Shown in pieces: positions 8,670 to 17,148 of a stretch of 64,000 nt of DNA. Numbering within the stretch: the first letter of the stretch is position 1; the number at the start of each line of letters is the position of its first letter. Under the pieces are notes generated by a model. The model was given only the letters and a program-made list of their open reading frames with translations. It was not told the DNA's origin and ran no database searches. Both the position numbers and the translations under genes were made by a program. The DNA lies in assembly GCF_030020805.1 (NCBI RefSeq), contig NZ_CP125098.1, positions 3,123,501-3,187,500 on the forward strand, written 5' to 3'. Source of the stretch: Paenibacillus sp. RC67. Its GTDB lineage: Bacteria > Bacillota > Bacilli > Paenibacillales > NBRC-103111.

Positions 8670-9150
8670 TTGCCAGTTGTTAGAGTTTTCGTTCTAGATT
8701 CAGAAGATCGCGTATTACTGGTTAAAACAGATCGTAAAAAAGGACCGGAGAATATATTTTGGATCGTTCCCGGTGGAATCATTGAACAGTGTGAATTTAG
8801 TCGGGACGCTGCGATCCGAGAAGTGAAAGAAGAAACAGGATTTAGACATTGCTATCAAAAGATTGGTTTGGGTTGAGGAAGGGAAGAATGACAAAGGAGA
8901 AGTAGGGTATATCTACTATTATCAGGGTGAAGTCATCGACGGAGAAAAAATAGTAGGAATAGATCCAGAATTAGACCCTGCTCAACAAGTCATAACGGAT
9001 GTGGAATACATGAGTAGAGAAGAGATCCAATGTTTACCCTTTGTATACCCTGAAGTGCTGCTCCACGAGTATTTCTGGGAGACGATTCGTTCGTCATCTT
9101 CCCATGATCCCTATGTGAACAGGCCCAGTAAAGGGTTTGGCATTAGATAA
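8670..9150 (+). pseudogene. Nudix hydrolase with a single-base frameshift
   Basis: GGGAGG at 8655-8660 points to a TTG start at 8670. The complete Nudix box (G-x5-E-x7-REVKEETG) is in the first frame, which stops at 8874-8876. The other frame continues from 8842 as a normal Nudix C-terminal half (LDIAIKRLVWVEEG, then ECLPF-like and LHEYFW blocks). Removing one T from the TTT at 8841-8843 rejoins them as EETGLDIA. Such enzymes hydrolyse nucleoside-diphosphate derivatives with Mg2+. The lesion could be a real mutation or a homopolymer sequencing error. Confidence 0.8.
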
Positions 9151-9183
9151 TCATTTGGAACAAGAGCAGTCAATAGTAGACCG

Positions 9184-9215
9184 AAAGAAGGTCCTGCCGC
9201 AACAGGATCTTCTTT
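9184..9215. terminator. Bidirectional terminator between convergent genes
   Basis: A 13-bp stem with one G-T pair (9184-9196 with 9203-9215) and a 6-base loop, between the Nudix gene and the minus-strand lipoprotein. It starts AAAG and ends CTTT, so it can serve both strands. Confidence 0.65.
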
Positions 9216-9231
9216 AAGTTTGTTATGTGTG

Positions 9232-10605
9232 TTATTCAGGCTCCGACCACGTTTTTCCACCATCCTGGGTGATCATTGTATGTCCATTTATAAGTACCCA
9301 GCCATATCCATCCGATCTAAGGAAAAATTGCGCTGCTCCTTCCAAATCCATGCTCGAATGGATCGGACGCCAATCTTCTTTATTATAAGTATCCATAGTA
9401 TAGATAGTTTTTCCGTCAGTGGAAATCGCTCGACCTTCAATTAAGCCATTAAAATGAAAAACAGGTGGAGCCTGCACATCCTTCAAGCGATAAGGGATAG
9501 GGACCCAACTGTCGCCGCTATCATGGCTTTCATACAGGACATAGGCTTTGTTCTCGTCCTTCACGAATTCTGCGATAAAAAGACCGTGATTGTTGTTCTC
9601 CATATCAAAGACAGGTGGGAGCGTATTGGCGTAGCCGTCCTTGAATTCATCCGGTATATCCACCTGCTGAACATTCCATGTTTCGCCACCATCCTGAGTA
9701 CGGAATAATGGGAACGACTCTTGCCCGTGATACGTTGCGGTAATCCACCCTTCCTGGGAGACGCGAAATGAGATTCCGGTAGGGTACCCGCTTATTTTAT
9801 CTGTGATATCTCCAACTCGAACCCACGATTTTCCTCTATCTGTCGTCTTATATAGGGTTTTAGCCATTTGTCCCAATGCTGGGGAAGAGGTGAGAAGTGC
9901 ATAGCTGGCGTCAAAGTAATTAGCGTTGCTATGAACTGTAATATCAGAAGAAGCTTCCCATGCCTCGGACGTAGGCAATAATGCCGTTTCCCAACCTGTG
10001 GGAAAACCTCCTCCATCCTGAATCGGATGAGTGATAAGAATTTGGCCTTTACCTGTCATGAAATAAGCAAAGCCTAAGGATGGGTTTTGAAAATCGGCCT
10101 CTATGAGGTGATCCTGCTCGCTGATTCCGTCAGGTACTTCTACATCCCACGTTTTACCGGAATTACGAGTATACAGAAGTTTCTTGTCTTCAATCCCATA
10201 ACCGCTAGAGCCGTCCATACCAACAATACGAGAAATGTTAAAAGGTAATGCTTCCTCCTTTGGAGTCTTCGGCTGCGGAGCAGGAGATGGAGTCGAATCA
10301 GACTTGGCGGTACTTGGCGGCTGCGAGGGAGTAATTGAATTTTTGGCTGAAGGTGCTTCAGTGACAGCGGGTGATGGTGTTATGGATGGTGCAGGCGTTG
10401 GTGTGGCAGTCAGTTCTAATGATGATTCCGGTACAGGAGTTGAGGTAACGGAAGTAGGCGTAGGTTGAGTTGTCTTCTCAGGGGCTGAAGGCTGTATGGA
10501 TGGTTCGATTGTAACTTCCTTTGCGTTTGTGAGGGAATCACCGCAGCCACTAATGAGCAAGCATCCAGTCAATGATATTGTTAAAAGATAAGGATAAGGG
10601 TTCAT
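9232..10605 (-). CDS. BNR/Asp-box repeat lipoprotein
   Basis: Predicted surface lipoprotein of 457 residues from ATG 10605; AAAGGAG is upstream and the in-frame TTG at 10632 is less likely. A lipobox LISGC places the acylated Cys at residue 21. A Pro/Thr/Ser-rich linker covers about residues 30-125. The rest is a beta-propeller-like region with five Asp-box motifs (S/T-x-D/N-x-G-x-T/S-W), such as TQDGGETW and the C-terminal TQDGGKTW. Related propellers occur in sialidase-like and photosystem-assembly (YCF48-like) proteins, but catalytic residues of sialidases are not evident. Role unknown, probably extracellular binding. Confidence 0.82.
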   Translation of the reverse strand: MNPYPYLLTISLTGCLLISGCGDSLTNAKEVTIEPSIQPSAPEKTTQPTPTSVTSTPVPESSLELTATPTPAPSITPSPAVTEAPSAKNSITPSQPPSTAKSDSTPSPAPQPKTPKEEALPFNISRIVGMDGSSGYGIEDKKLLYTRNSGKTWDVEVPDGISEQDHLIEADFQNPSLGFAYFMTGKGQILITHPIQDGGGFPTGWETALLPTSEAWEASSDITVHSNANYFDASYALLTSSPALGQMAKTLYKTTDRGKSWVRVGDITDKISGYPTGISFRVSQEGWITATYHGQESFPLFRTQDGGETWNVQQVDIPDEFKDGYANTLPPVFDMENNNHGLFIAEFVKDENKAYVLYESHDSGDSWVPIPYRLKDVQAPPVFHFNGLIEGRAISTDGKTIYTMDTYNKEDWRPIHSSMDLEGAAQFFLRSDGYGWVLINGHTMITQDGGKTWSEPE

Positions 10606-10809
10606 GTCTACCGTCACTCCTTTTATTACCAATTAGACGTGCGAGTATAGATAATAGTTTCACTCTGATCCATTTCCTTGTAAGGTGAAATTCAGGTTGC
10701 GAAATCGTATTAAATTAAAAAAATTACATATTATGGTATATTTTGTGTATTTATATAAAGACACTTTATTGAAAACGCACTCGAATTCCAAGAGGAGGGA
10801 AATTAATTA

Positions 10810-11835
10810 ATGAGAATGAAGCTTTTCCACATGTTTTTGATTTTTTGTTTGGCTGCACTTTCTTTGTTGACCGTTTACTCGGTATCGCCAGAACGTGTAA
10901 ATGCGGCACCTACAACGTATGAAGCGGAAAATGGAACCATGAGCGGAACGGCCAAATCAGTTAGCTGCTCTGCTTGCTCAGGTGGTTCCAAGGTAGGCTA
11001 CATCGGCAGTAACTCGGAGAATTATGTGACAATGAATGTCAATGCACTTAGCAGCGCTTCGTACAACATGGAAATTTACTTTCTGGTAAGCGGTACGCGG
11101 GATTTTTACATCAGTGTCAACGGAGCAACGGGAACGCAACAAACGCTGAGCGGCTCAAGCTGGAGCACCCCTGAAAAAGCTACTATGACGGTACAACTCA
11201 ATGCCGGAAACAACACGATTAAATTTTACAACGATACGGTGAGTGCGCCTGATTTGGACAGCATTGTTATAACTGGGAGCATGGTTACGGCGGGCTGGAC
11301 CGAGATACCTTGGGACAGCAATTCTTATTATGTTCAGAACAGGACAAATGCGCCTATGTCCGAACGATTTTGGATTGTAAATGGCGTTTATACGACCCGG
11401 GTTTACTCAGGGGAGGAGCGGGTCGAGATGCGCTGGAATAATTGGGCCGATCAAAATAAAGACAATATGTGGGAAGCCGATGTCATGTTTGAGCCAGGAA
11501 CGGAAAAGACTGCCATTATGCAGATCAAGAGCAACACTGGCGGTGAGCCGATCTATATTCAGGCAACGTCCAACGGAAACATTCGTAACAACGGCGATTC
11601 TACTAACATTGCGACAAACATGGCAGGCAAGTGGTTCAATCTTAAATGTGCCTTTAATCCTTCAACTGGTGTGGGACGCATCTGGATCAACGATGTTTTG
11701 GTGAAGACACGACAGTACAATACTTCTGACCGTGAATGGTACTTTAAGAACGGAACGTACAACAACGGAATCTCGGATGGTAATTATTCCGAGGCGCACT
11801 TCAAGAATATCCGAGTTTGGCGAAACGACAATTAG
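10810..11835 (+). CDS. Secreted CBM35-containing protein, probable polysaccharide-active
   Basis: A 341-residue exported protein. A signal peptide is visible (MRMK, a hydrophobic core, then VNAAP near 33). It is followed by a CBM35-like carbohydrate-binding module (YEAENG near 37, ending DSIVITG near 155). The C-terminal part (about 160-341) is a Trp-rich beta-sandwich with EVRW-, WFNLK- and RIWINDVL-like strands, reminiscent of jelly-roll polysaccharide lyases or LamG domains. I cannot assign a catalytic family. GAGGAGGGA at 10792-10800 supports ATG 10810; ATG 10816 is also possible. A strong terminator follows, so it is monocistronic. Confidence 0.78.
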   Translation: MRMKLFHMFLIFCLAALSLLTVYSVSPERVNAAPTTYEAENGTMSGTAKSVSCSACSGGSKVGYIGSNSENYVTMNVNALSSASYNMEIYFLVSGTRDFYISVNGATGTQQTLSGSSWSTPEKATMTVQLNAGNNTIKFYNDTVSAPDLDSIVITGSMVTAGWTEIPWDSNSYYVQNRTNAPMSERFWIVNGVYTTRVYSGEERVEMRWNNWADQNKDNMWEADVMFEPGTEKTAIMQIKSNTGGEPIYIQATSNGNIRNNGDSTNIATNMAGKWFNLKCAFNPSTGVGRIWINDVLVKTRQYNTSDREWYFKNGTYNNGISDGNYSEAHFKNIRVWRNDN

Positions 11836-11853
11836 GAATTAACAAAAAACCGC

Positions 11854-11891
11854 ACGAGTGGATTCTCGATACAGAGAATTCGCTCGTTTTT
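11854..11891 (+). terminator. Rho-independent terminator of the CBM35 gene
   Basis: A 14-bp stem with two G-T pairs (11854-11867 with 11874-11887) and a T-run. Confidence 0.85.
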
Positions 11892-11934
11892 CAATGCGTC
11901 CAGCAGGGGTGGTAATTTATTTCTAGTTGTATGC

Positions 11935-11971
11935 AAAAGAGCGCCCTACATGCTTATAATGAGGGCGTTCT
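11935..11971 (-). terminator. Terminator of the FAD oxidoreductase gene
   Basis: AGGGCG arms at 11938-11947 and 11962-11971 form a 10-bp stem. On the minus strand it is followed by TTTT. Confidence 0.7.
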
Positions 11972-11992
11972 TGTATATGAGCAATTATTGTC

Positions 11993-14242
11993 TTACTCGT
12001 AGCAGCGAACCTCAACGATTTCCGCTCTTTCGCTTCCATTTGTGGAAGTGACAACGATACGAAGCTTGCTCGTTTCAATGGAGGAGGCTAGCTTGTGGAC
12101 TCTTTTCCGTGTATGGTTGCTGTGCTCTTCGGCTAGCGTGATCCATTCCCCCCGCACCCATGCTTGAATTTGATAGTCCTTGGCAAGCTCAGGTATGATC
12201 TCAAAAGGAGTACGGTGGTGATGCAGATTGATTAGATCTTCATTGACGTCGTCGTTAAATGTGATGTGAATGCAGCCTACTTGTACATCCTCCTGCCAGC
12301 TGAGCTCTAGCCATTCCGGTTTTCCTTGGTCCATTGGCTGTGACGACCACATATGCGGACCGCCGTATGGTCGAGTATAGCCGTCTGTCGCTTTGTGAGC
12401 GGCCAGAGCATCGGAGATGGAATGAAGCTTAAAGCAAATCGGCTTTCTGATGAAGGATTTACCGCTCCAATCTACGACTGGTTGATGATGGTGCATATCT
12501 CCGAAATCTTCTTTGCTCCGCACATCCATGGCATGTTTGAAAGCTAACACGCCGGTGAGGGGACGATCGGATAAGTGAGGCGCTACAGCAGGATTTTGCT
12601 TAACAATGATAAACGCATTCTGGGCGTTATCCGGATACCAGGATAAGCCAGCGAGAATCCATTGCTTCTCACCAGCGGTGACGCTAACCTTGGCAGTAGC
12701 CTCATGAGAATGAGGTACATAATTTTGTGGTTTACCTGTGCTCCACAGTTCTACGATCAGCTCAGTATCGCTCGAAGCATCAACAAGCAGCTCGATACCG
12801 TCGATTCCTGGATCGGCAGGTATGATAAAGCTGAGATCAGTGTTCAGCGTCACAGTTCCTATCGAATACTCCAATGCAAGCTTCGATAGCGTACTTGATG
12901 CATTCACTTCAGCGCGCAGAGCGAGATCATGTGGATCGGTATTTTTGAGCCCCAACACCGATGCATCTTGTCGCAGCAAGGTTTGTTGCAGCTCATCCAA
13001 GTGTTCTGCGTGTAAGACGCGTGGCGAAGTGTTTTTCATTGCGCAAAGAGCAGCACCGGTACCGGCAGCTTCACCAATAACCGCGCAGGTGGCCATTACA
13101 CGTGTGGTGCCAAAAGCCACATGAGAGGCGCTGATATTGCGGCCAGCCATCAGCATGTTGCTCACGTTAGCCGAGAAGAGGGAGCGGAACGGAATATGAT
13201 AGCTTCCGTCCATATGCATGTGCTTCGAGCCTTTAGCTGTAGAATACATTCCTTGCGGGGGGTGCAGGTCAATCGACCAGCCACCGAAAGCAACGCGATC
13301 CTCGAATGCTTCTTGCGCAATCACATCATTCTGGTTCAGTACATAATCACCGACGAAGCGTCGGTATTCCCTTTTGCCTGGTAAGGAGCCGATCCATTCT
13401 AATGTCAGATTATCAGCTTCGAATTGACCTGAGTTTTTAATATAATCCCATATGCCATAAATGACTGACGAGAGTTCGTCGCGGATGCGTTCATTGTCAT
13501 GGACGGTATCGAGTTCTCCGCCCCACTCAATCCACCAATAAGCACAGCCGTTATCGCCGCTGCGAATGACTCGTTTCATAGGGATGGAGGTCTGAGTAAT
13601 ATCTTTGGCAAAGCTTGGAGCCCTATATTTTACGGGATGTCCTGCATCCTTCGTATAGAACAGGAGCGTGCTGCCAAGCGTTATATCGTCAGGCACTAGC
13701 GGTGCCCATTCTTCTTGAAACTCTTCTTGAGCTTCGCGCCCGATACGATAGTTGGCGCCGGCAAGAAATCCGACGAGACCGTCACCCGTGCAATCGAGAT
13801 ACAGCTTGCTTTCGAACCGAATTTTTCGTTCTGATCCCATCATCCAGCCGGTAACCGACGTTATCGAACGTTGATCTTCATCCCCAACGGCTTCCACCTC
13901 GTGAACATCGGTATTTAAAAATAGGCTAATATTGCTTTCAGCCTTTACCTTTTCAAGGATGATCAAATCCCAAATATACGGATTTCCGTCGATATTACGG
14001 TATTGATTTTCTACAAATAGCTCTCCCATAATGCCCGTTTCACGAGCGTTCCGGTGAACACCATGGGAGGTTGCACCGCAAACCCAGACCCTAACCTCAC
14101 TGCTTGAATTTCCGCCCAGAACAGGACGATTTTGAATCAAAGAAACGGTTTGACCTAGTCGTGCTGCAGCGATTGCTGCACAAACACCTGCCAATCCGCC
14201 GCCAATTACCGTAACGTCAGAAGAGATGGATTCTTGTCTCAT
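11993..14242 (-). CDS. FAD-dependent oxidoreductase with C-terminal binding domain
   Basis: Protein of about 749 residues. The N-terminus has the Rossmann dinucleotide motif VIGGGLAGVCAA, then a GGNSSSEVR block typical of FAD_oxidored (PF12831-type) proteins, and a later GRNISASH/GEAAGTGAAL flavin-binding segment. The last ~150 residues look like a discoidin/F5-8C-like beta-sandwich. Family members sit in carbohydrate-use loci but the reaction is not established. ATG 14242 is favoured (AAAGGTGAGG upstream); GTG 14260 is in frame. It is divergent from an AraC-type regulator, which probably controls it. Confidence 0.8.
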   Translation of the reverse strand: MRQESISSDVTVIGGGLAGVCAAIAAARLGQTVSLIQNRPVLGGNSSSEVRVWVCGATSHGVHRNARETGIMGELFVENQYRNIDGNPYIWDLIILEKVKAESNISLFLNTDVHEVEAVGDEDQRSITSVTGWMMGSERKIRFESKLYLDCTGDGLVGFLAGANYRIGREAQEEFQEEWAPLVPDDITLGSTLLFYTKDAGHPVKYRAPSFAKDITQTSIPMKRVIRSGDNGCAYWWIEWGGELDTVHDNERIRDELSSVIYGIWDYIKNSGQFEADNLTLEWIGSLPGKREYRRFVGDYVLNQNDVIAQEAFEDRVAFGGWSIDLHPPQGMYSTAKGSKHMHMDGSYHIPFRSLFSANVSNMLMAGRNISASHVAFGTTRVMATCAVIGEAAGTGAALCAMKNTSPRVLHAEHLDELQQTLLRQDASVLGLKNTDPHDLALRAEVNASSTLSKLALEYSIGTVTLNTDLSFIIPADPGIDGIELLVDASSDTELIVELWSTGKPQNYVPHSHEATAKVSVTAGEKQWILAGLSWYPDNAQNAFIIVKQNPAVAPHLSDRPLTGVLAFKHAMDVRSKEDFGDMHHHQPVVDWSGKSFIRKPICFKLHSISDALAAHKATDGYTRPYGGPHMWSSQPMDQGKPEWLELSWQEDVQVGCIHITFNDDVNEDLINLHHHRTPFEIIPELAKDYQIQAWVRGEWITLAEEHSNHTRKRVHKLASSIETSKLRIVVTSTNGSERAEIVEVRCYE

Positions 14243-14376
14243 TGAACGTTGACACCTCACCTTTTAATGAATAGTGAATATCTTTGATTTCATTGTAAAA
14301 TAGATTATTTGCTTTTAACATGCATAGAGTTACAATATGCATATACTTTATTTCATTAAATCTAGAGGTGTTTGCA

Positions 14377-15159
14377 TTGTCATCCTGCGATATGGAATTG
14401 AAACTTATCTCTCATGTCTATTGGCATCAAAAGACAGAATTTATGCTTCCCTCTGATACATATCCATGCTGGACATTGTTTGCCGTTGAAGCCGGCCGAT
14501 TTCGATACACCATAGGAGAGGAGAGCGGAGAAGCCAGCTTTGGCGATTTGGTACTGTGTCCTCCGAATACTGCATTTATAAGGAAAACGCTGGAGCCTTT
14601 GAGCTTCCATTTTCTTCAATTTGTTTGGCTAAAGGAGCCTTATACAGTAGAAGAAGGACAATGGAACGGTAAACTCGCGGTGTATGATATGGAGAGGCTT
14701 CAGTCTGACTATCATTATTTAAGACAAATTACAGGGTGGGAGGATACGAGTATGCTGCATAAGCAGCATATGCTGAGTGACATGCTAAGGCTGGTTATGC
14801 TGGAACAACTTGCACAGGATGTAACTAGAGGACAACGCGACGCATTGATGGAGGAAGCTAGAAAGAGGTTGACAGAAAAAGCTTATGATAGCTTTTCGAT
14901 GCAGGAGCTAGCTGATCGTCTAAAGCTCACACCCGTACAGTTAACCAGGAGATTCCGCAAAGCATTTGGGGAGACGCCTTCCGAGCTTTTGAACGAAATT
15001 CGACTCACAAGAGCCAGGCACTTACTAGAAGGCACATCGCTGAAGCTGGATGAAATCGCGGCGCAGTGCGGATACGAAAACGGTTTTTATTTGAGTCGTG
15101 TATTCTCGAAGAAAACAGGGATGCCCCCATCGGTTTATCGGAGTCTGCATCGGGTGTAG
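14377..15159 (+). CDS. AraC-family transcriptional regulator
   Basis: Regulator of about 260 residues. The N-terminal cupin-like sensor domain (about 1-130) contains FGDLVLCPPNT. The C-terminal double helix-turn-helix runs from FSMQELADRLKL to the family signature EIAAQCGYENGFYLSRVFSKKTG. I choose TTG 14377 because AGAGGTG lies just upstream; the earlier in-frame ATG at 14320 has no ribosome site. It is divergently transcribed from the FAD oxidoreductase with a 134-bp shared control region. The inducer is probably a sugar or oligosaccharide (inference). Confidence 0.87.
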   Translation: MSSCDMELKLISHVYWHQKTEFMLPSDTYPCWTLFAVEAGRFRYTIGEESGEASFGDLVLCPPNTAFIRKTLEPLSFHFLQFVWLKEPYTVEEGQWNGKLAVYDMERLQSDYHYLRQITGWEDTSMLHKQHMLSDMLRLVMLEQLAQDVTRGQRDALMEEARKRLTEKAYDSFSMQELADRLKLTPVQLTRRFRKAFGETPSELLNEIRLTRARHLLEGTSLKLDEIAAQCGYENGFYLSRVFSKKTGMPPSVYRSLHRV

Positions 15160-15216
15160 TGAAGAAGTTTGGAACTGTCTTCTATCGTGTCTAAACTCCT
15201 TAAAGGACTGATATCG

Positions 15217-15438
15217 TTGAAACTTCCGTATAAAATCGGGTACCTAGGCTGCTTAATTTGGTTGCTATGTTTATTTTGCGCATTCCTTCTCTGTGATGAT
15301 AATGATGATCTGATGATGACCTGGATTGTCGTTGCGACTGCAGTGGGGCTGGTTCTTTTTCCTGTTTACTTCATTGTTATCCTGATCATTTATAGCGTAA
15401 GCAGTCTTTTCATAAAAAGCCGACGGGGAAATAATTAA
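15217..15438 (+). CDS. Small membrane protein, unknown function
   Basis: About 73 residues with two hydrophobic helices (GYLGCLIWLLCLFCAFLL and a Val/Ile-rich second segment) separated by an acidic DDNDD turn, ending in a basic tail. TTG 15217 follows AAAGGACTG by about 8 bases; TTG 15169 would add 16 residues. The gene is 57 bases after the AraC gene and 17 before the next, so it may be in an operon. Not recognised. Confidence 0.5.
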   Translation: MKLPYKIGYLGCLIWLLCLFCAFLLCDDNDDLMMTWIVVATAVGLVLFPVYFIVILIIYSVSSLFIKSRRGNN

Positions 15439-15455
15439 GAGAAGGGGATGGATTT

Positions 15456-16082
15456 GTGATTCCTGTTAGAAAGGATATTTATGTAAAAACAACATCACTA
15501 GATTTATGGTGGGGGGTGTATGGTCTATCTCCATTAACGGGGTGGGAAGACATTTTACTCTATAGTACTCCGAATGATACAGAGAAACTAGCAGGAATTT
15601 GTATATGCTGTAAAAATTATATGGAAAGTGGTTTAGTAGAATTAGCTAGTGATCCGGATGAACAAGAATTTCTCAAACAAGTTCAGAAGTATTTGGAAGA
15701 TGATAAGATTTATTATCACTACTATTATGATCACCCAAAGGATGAAGACTTGTTCGAGTTACATTATAACAATTTGCCTTTGAATGAGAATAATGTGAAA
15801 CCAAGGTCTATCGAGCTATGGCACCCAGGACCAGGTATAGATATAAGAGGTATTGAAGAATGCATAAAAGATTTTTGTTATAAACACTTAAGTATGGAAG
15901 TAAGCGTTATACAGTTTATCGAGCCACTTGATCTTAACCAAGCTATTAAAACATTTAATAAACATATGAATATGATGAATTCACCGGTTGTTTTTACGGA
16001 TGATCTGATAGATAGCATGAGTCATAAACTTTCTAAATCAAGAGATGAAATAATAAGTTTATTAAAAAAGAGCCTAAAATGA
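15456..16082 (+). CDS. Hypothetical protein
   Basis: A 208-residue soluble protein starting at GTG 15456 behind AAGGGGATGG. It is rich in Tyr, Asp, Glu and Lys, with a YYHYYYD cluster near 88-94 and a helical Lys-rich C-terminus; no motif is recognised. Codon use is more A/T-rich than in neighbouring genes, which hints at recent acquisition. It lies 17 bases after the small membrane protein gene. Small membrane plus soluble pairs are sometimes defence or immunity modules, but nothing here proves that. Confidence 0.6.
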   Translation: MIPVRKDIYVKTTSLDLWWGVYGLSPLTGWEDILLYSTPNDTEKLAGICICCKNYMESGLVELASDPDEQEFLKQVQKYLEDDKIYYHYYYDHPKDEDLFELHYNNLPLNENNVKPRSIELWHPGPGIDIRGIEECIKDFCYKHLSMEVSVIQFIEPLDLNQAIKTFNKHMNMMNSPVVFTDDLIDSMSHKLSKSRDEIISLLKKSLK

Positions 16083-16156
16083 TGAATACTGGTAAGATAT
16101 AAACTCGCTATAATTCAAATACATACTGGTATTGAATGACTTGAAATGAAAATTGA

Positions 16157-16400
16157 CTGGCCGCGCCTAGCACGGTGAGTCTGTTGAGTAACCTGTATTT
16201 CCGAGAAATATGCTATATAGATAAGTTGGGTATGCCTCGGAGGAGTTTACGTCCGCCTTTGAAATCCGTGAATATACCGCTTAAATCTAATCAAATTCAC
16301 GGGTTTCAACAGCGGCTGGAGGGGCATACCCCGCTGGAGTATACTAGCAAAATTTCAAGTTTTGCAGGTTTCTCGACACTCTGGCCGCGCATAGCGCGGT
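16157..16400. repeat. Long imperfect palindrome bordered by hairpin direct repeats
   Basis: Two 20-bp direct copies (16157-16176 and 16381-16400, 18 of 20 identical), each itself a CCGCGC/GCGCGG-type hairpin, bracket a nested palindrome. The pairs are 16186-16195 with 16365-16374 (9/10), 16228-16236 with 16323-16331 (9/9), 16253-16256 with 16312-16315, and 16261-16273 with 16295-16307 (12/13 plus a wobble). An open frame crosses it but has no ribosome site and follows the symmetry, so I do not call it a gene. It may be a MITE-like element or a structured RNA. It occupies most of the 460-base gap between genes. Confidence 0.7.
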
Positions 16401-16456
16401 TCGTTGATTTTATAAGTAAATATTATCATTGCAGGCGGTTATTTTTTTAGAACCAA

Positions 16457-16485
16457 TTGACAAATGATGTAAAATGATATATTTT
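16457..16485 (+). promoter_or_regulatory. Sigma-A promoter of the ArsR-family gene
   Basis: TTGACA at 16457-16462, a 17-base spacer and TATTTT at 16480-16485. Confidence 0.6.
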
Positions 16486-16498
16486 ATAATTTAATAAC

Positions 16499-16512
16499 TA
16501 TCTAATTAGATA
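16499..16512. promoter_or_regulatory. Perfect 14-bp palindrome, likely ArsR-type autoregulatory operator
   Basis: TATCTAATTAGATA lies just downstream of the predicted -10 and 31 bases before the regulator ATG. This is where an autorepressor of this family would bind. Confidence 0.55.
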
Positions 16513-16542
16513 ACAATCAAAATTATAGGGTGTGATATCTCC

Positions 16543-17148
16543 ATGCAATTAGATAAGCTCGTTACCTATCATAAAGCACTTGCAGACCCAACACGTATCA
16601 AAATGCTGCTCCTGCTTGCAGACGGAGAACTGAACGGACAAGTGCTTGCCGAGAAGTGTTTCCTATCAGCGGCGACAATAACCCATCATGCGGCTAAGCT
16701 TCGAGAAGCAGGATTAATCAACGAACGGAGGGAGAAGAACACGATTTACTTTTCCCTCAATCATTATTTCATTAAAAGTAATGCAATGGCTACGGCCGAC
16801 TTTATTTATAAGAGGCAAAATGGAGCGGAGGGATCGGAGCCTTTGGATGAGAACAATAAGCGATTGGCCGCCTCAGTTATCAAAAACTTCATGACTTCAG
16901 ATGGGAAATTAAAGCATGTGCCCGCACAACTGAAGAAGAAGCTTATTATACTGGAGCATTTGGTACTCCAATTGGAGCAAGGTCGCCATTATACAGAAAA
17001 AGAGATGAATGAGTTTATTAAAGCCTATCATGATGATTTTGCTACCATTCGAAGAGAGTTTATCATGCATCAATTCGTTTACAGAGAAAATGAAGTCTAT
17101 GAAGTGAATCCTCCAGAGCTGTGGGCTCGTTGGGAGACCCTATCATGA
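16543..17148 (+). CDS. ArsR-family regulator with C-terminal DUF2087 domain
   Basis: A 201-residue DNA-binding protein. The N-terminal winged helix contains ALADPTRIKMLLLL and the recognition region LSAATITHHAAKLREAGLI. The metal-site CxC of classical ArsR is absent; ELNGQVLAEKC has only one Cys. The C-terminal half (about 110-195) with RREFIMHQFVYREN fits DUF2087. Its last bases overlap the next gene (ATGA at 17145), so the two are translationally coupled. A perfect palindrome overlaps the promoter. The ligand is unknown. Confidence 0.8.
   Translation: MQLDKLVTYHKALADPTRIKMLLLLADGELNGQVLAEKCFLSAATITHHAAKLREAGLINERREKNTIYFSLNHYFIKSNAMATADFIYKRQNGAEGSEPLDENNKRLAASVIKNFMTSDGKLKHVPAQLKKKLIILEHLVLQLEQGRHYTEKEMNEFIKAYHDDFATIRREFIMHQFVYRENEVYEVNPPELWARWETLS

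Noticed and set aside
14261..14376. ATGCAT-rich repeats in the FAD oxidoreductase/AraC intergenic region as operators
   Set aside because: ATGCATA occurrences are short and irregularly spaced; AraC-type sites cannot be read from them.
16175..16450. Open reading frame of 91 codons across the palindromic element
   Set aside because: No ribosome site, no recognisable product, and it simply follows the inverted-repeat structure.
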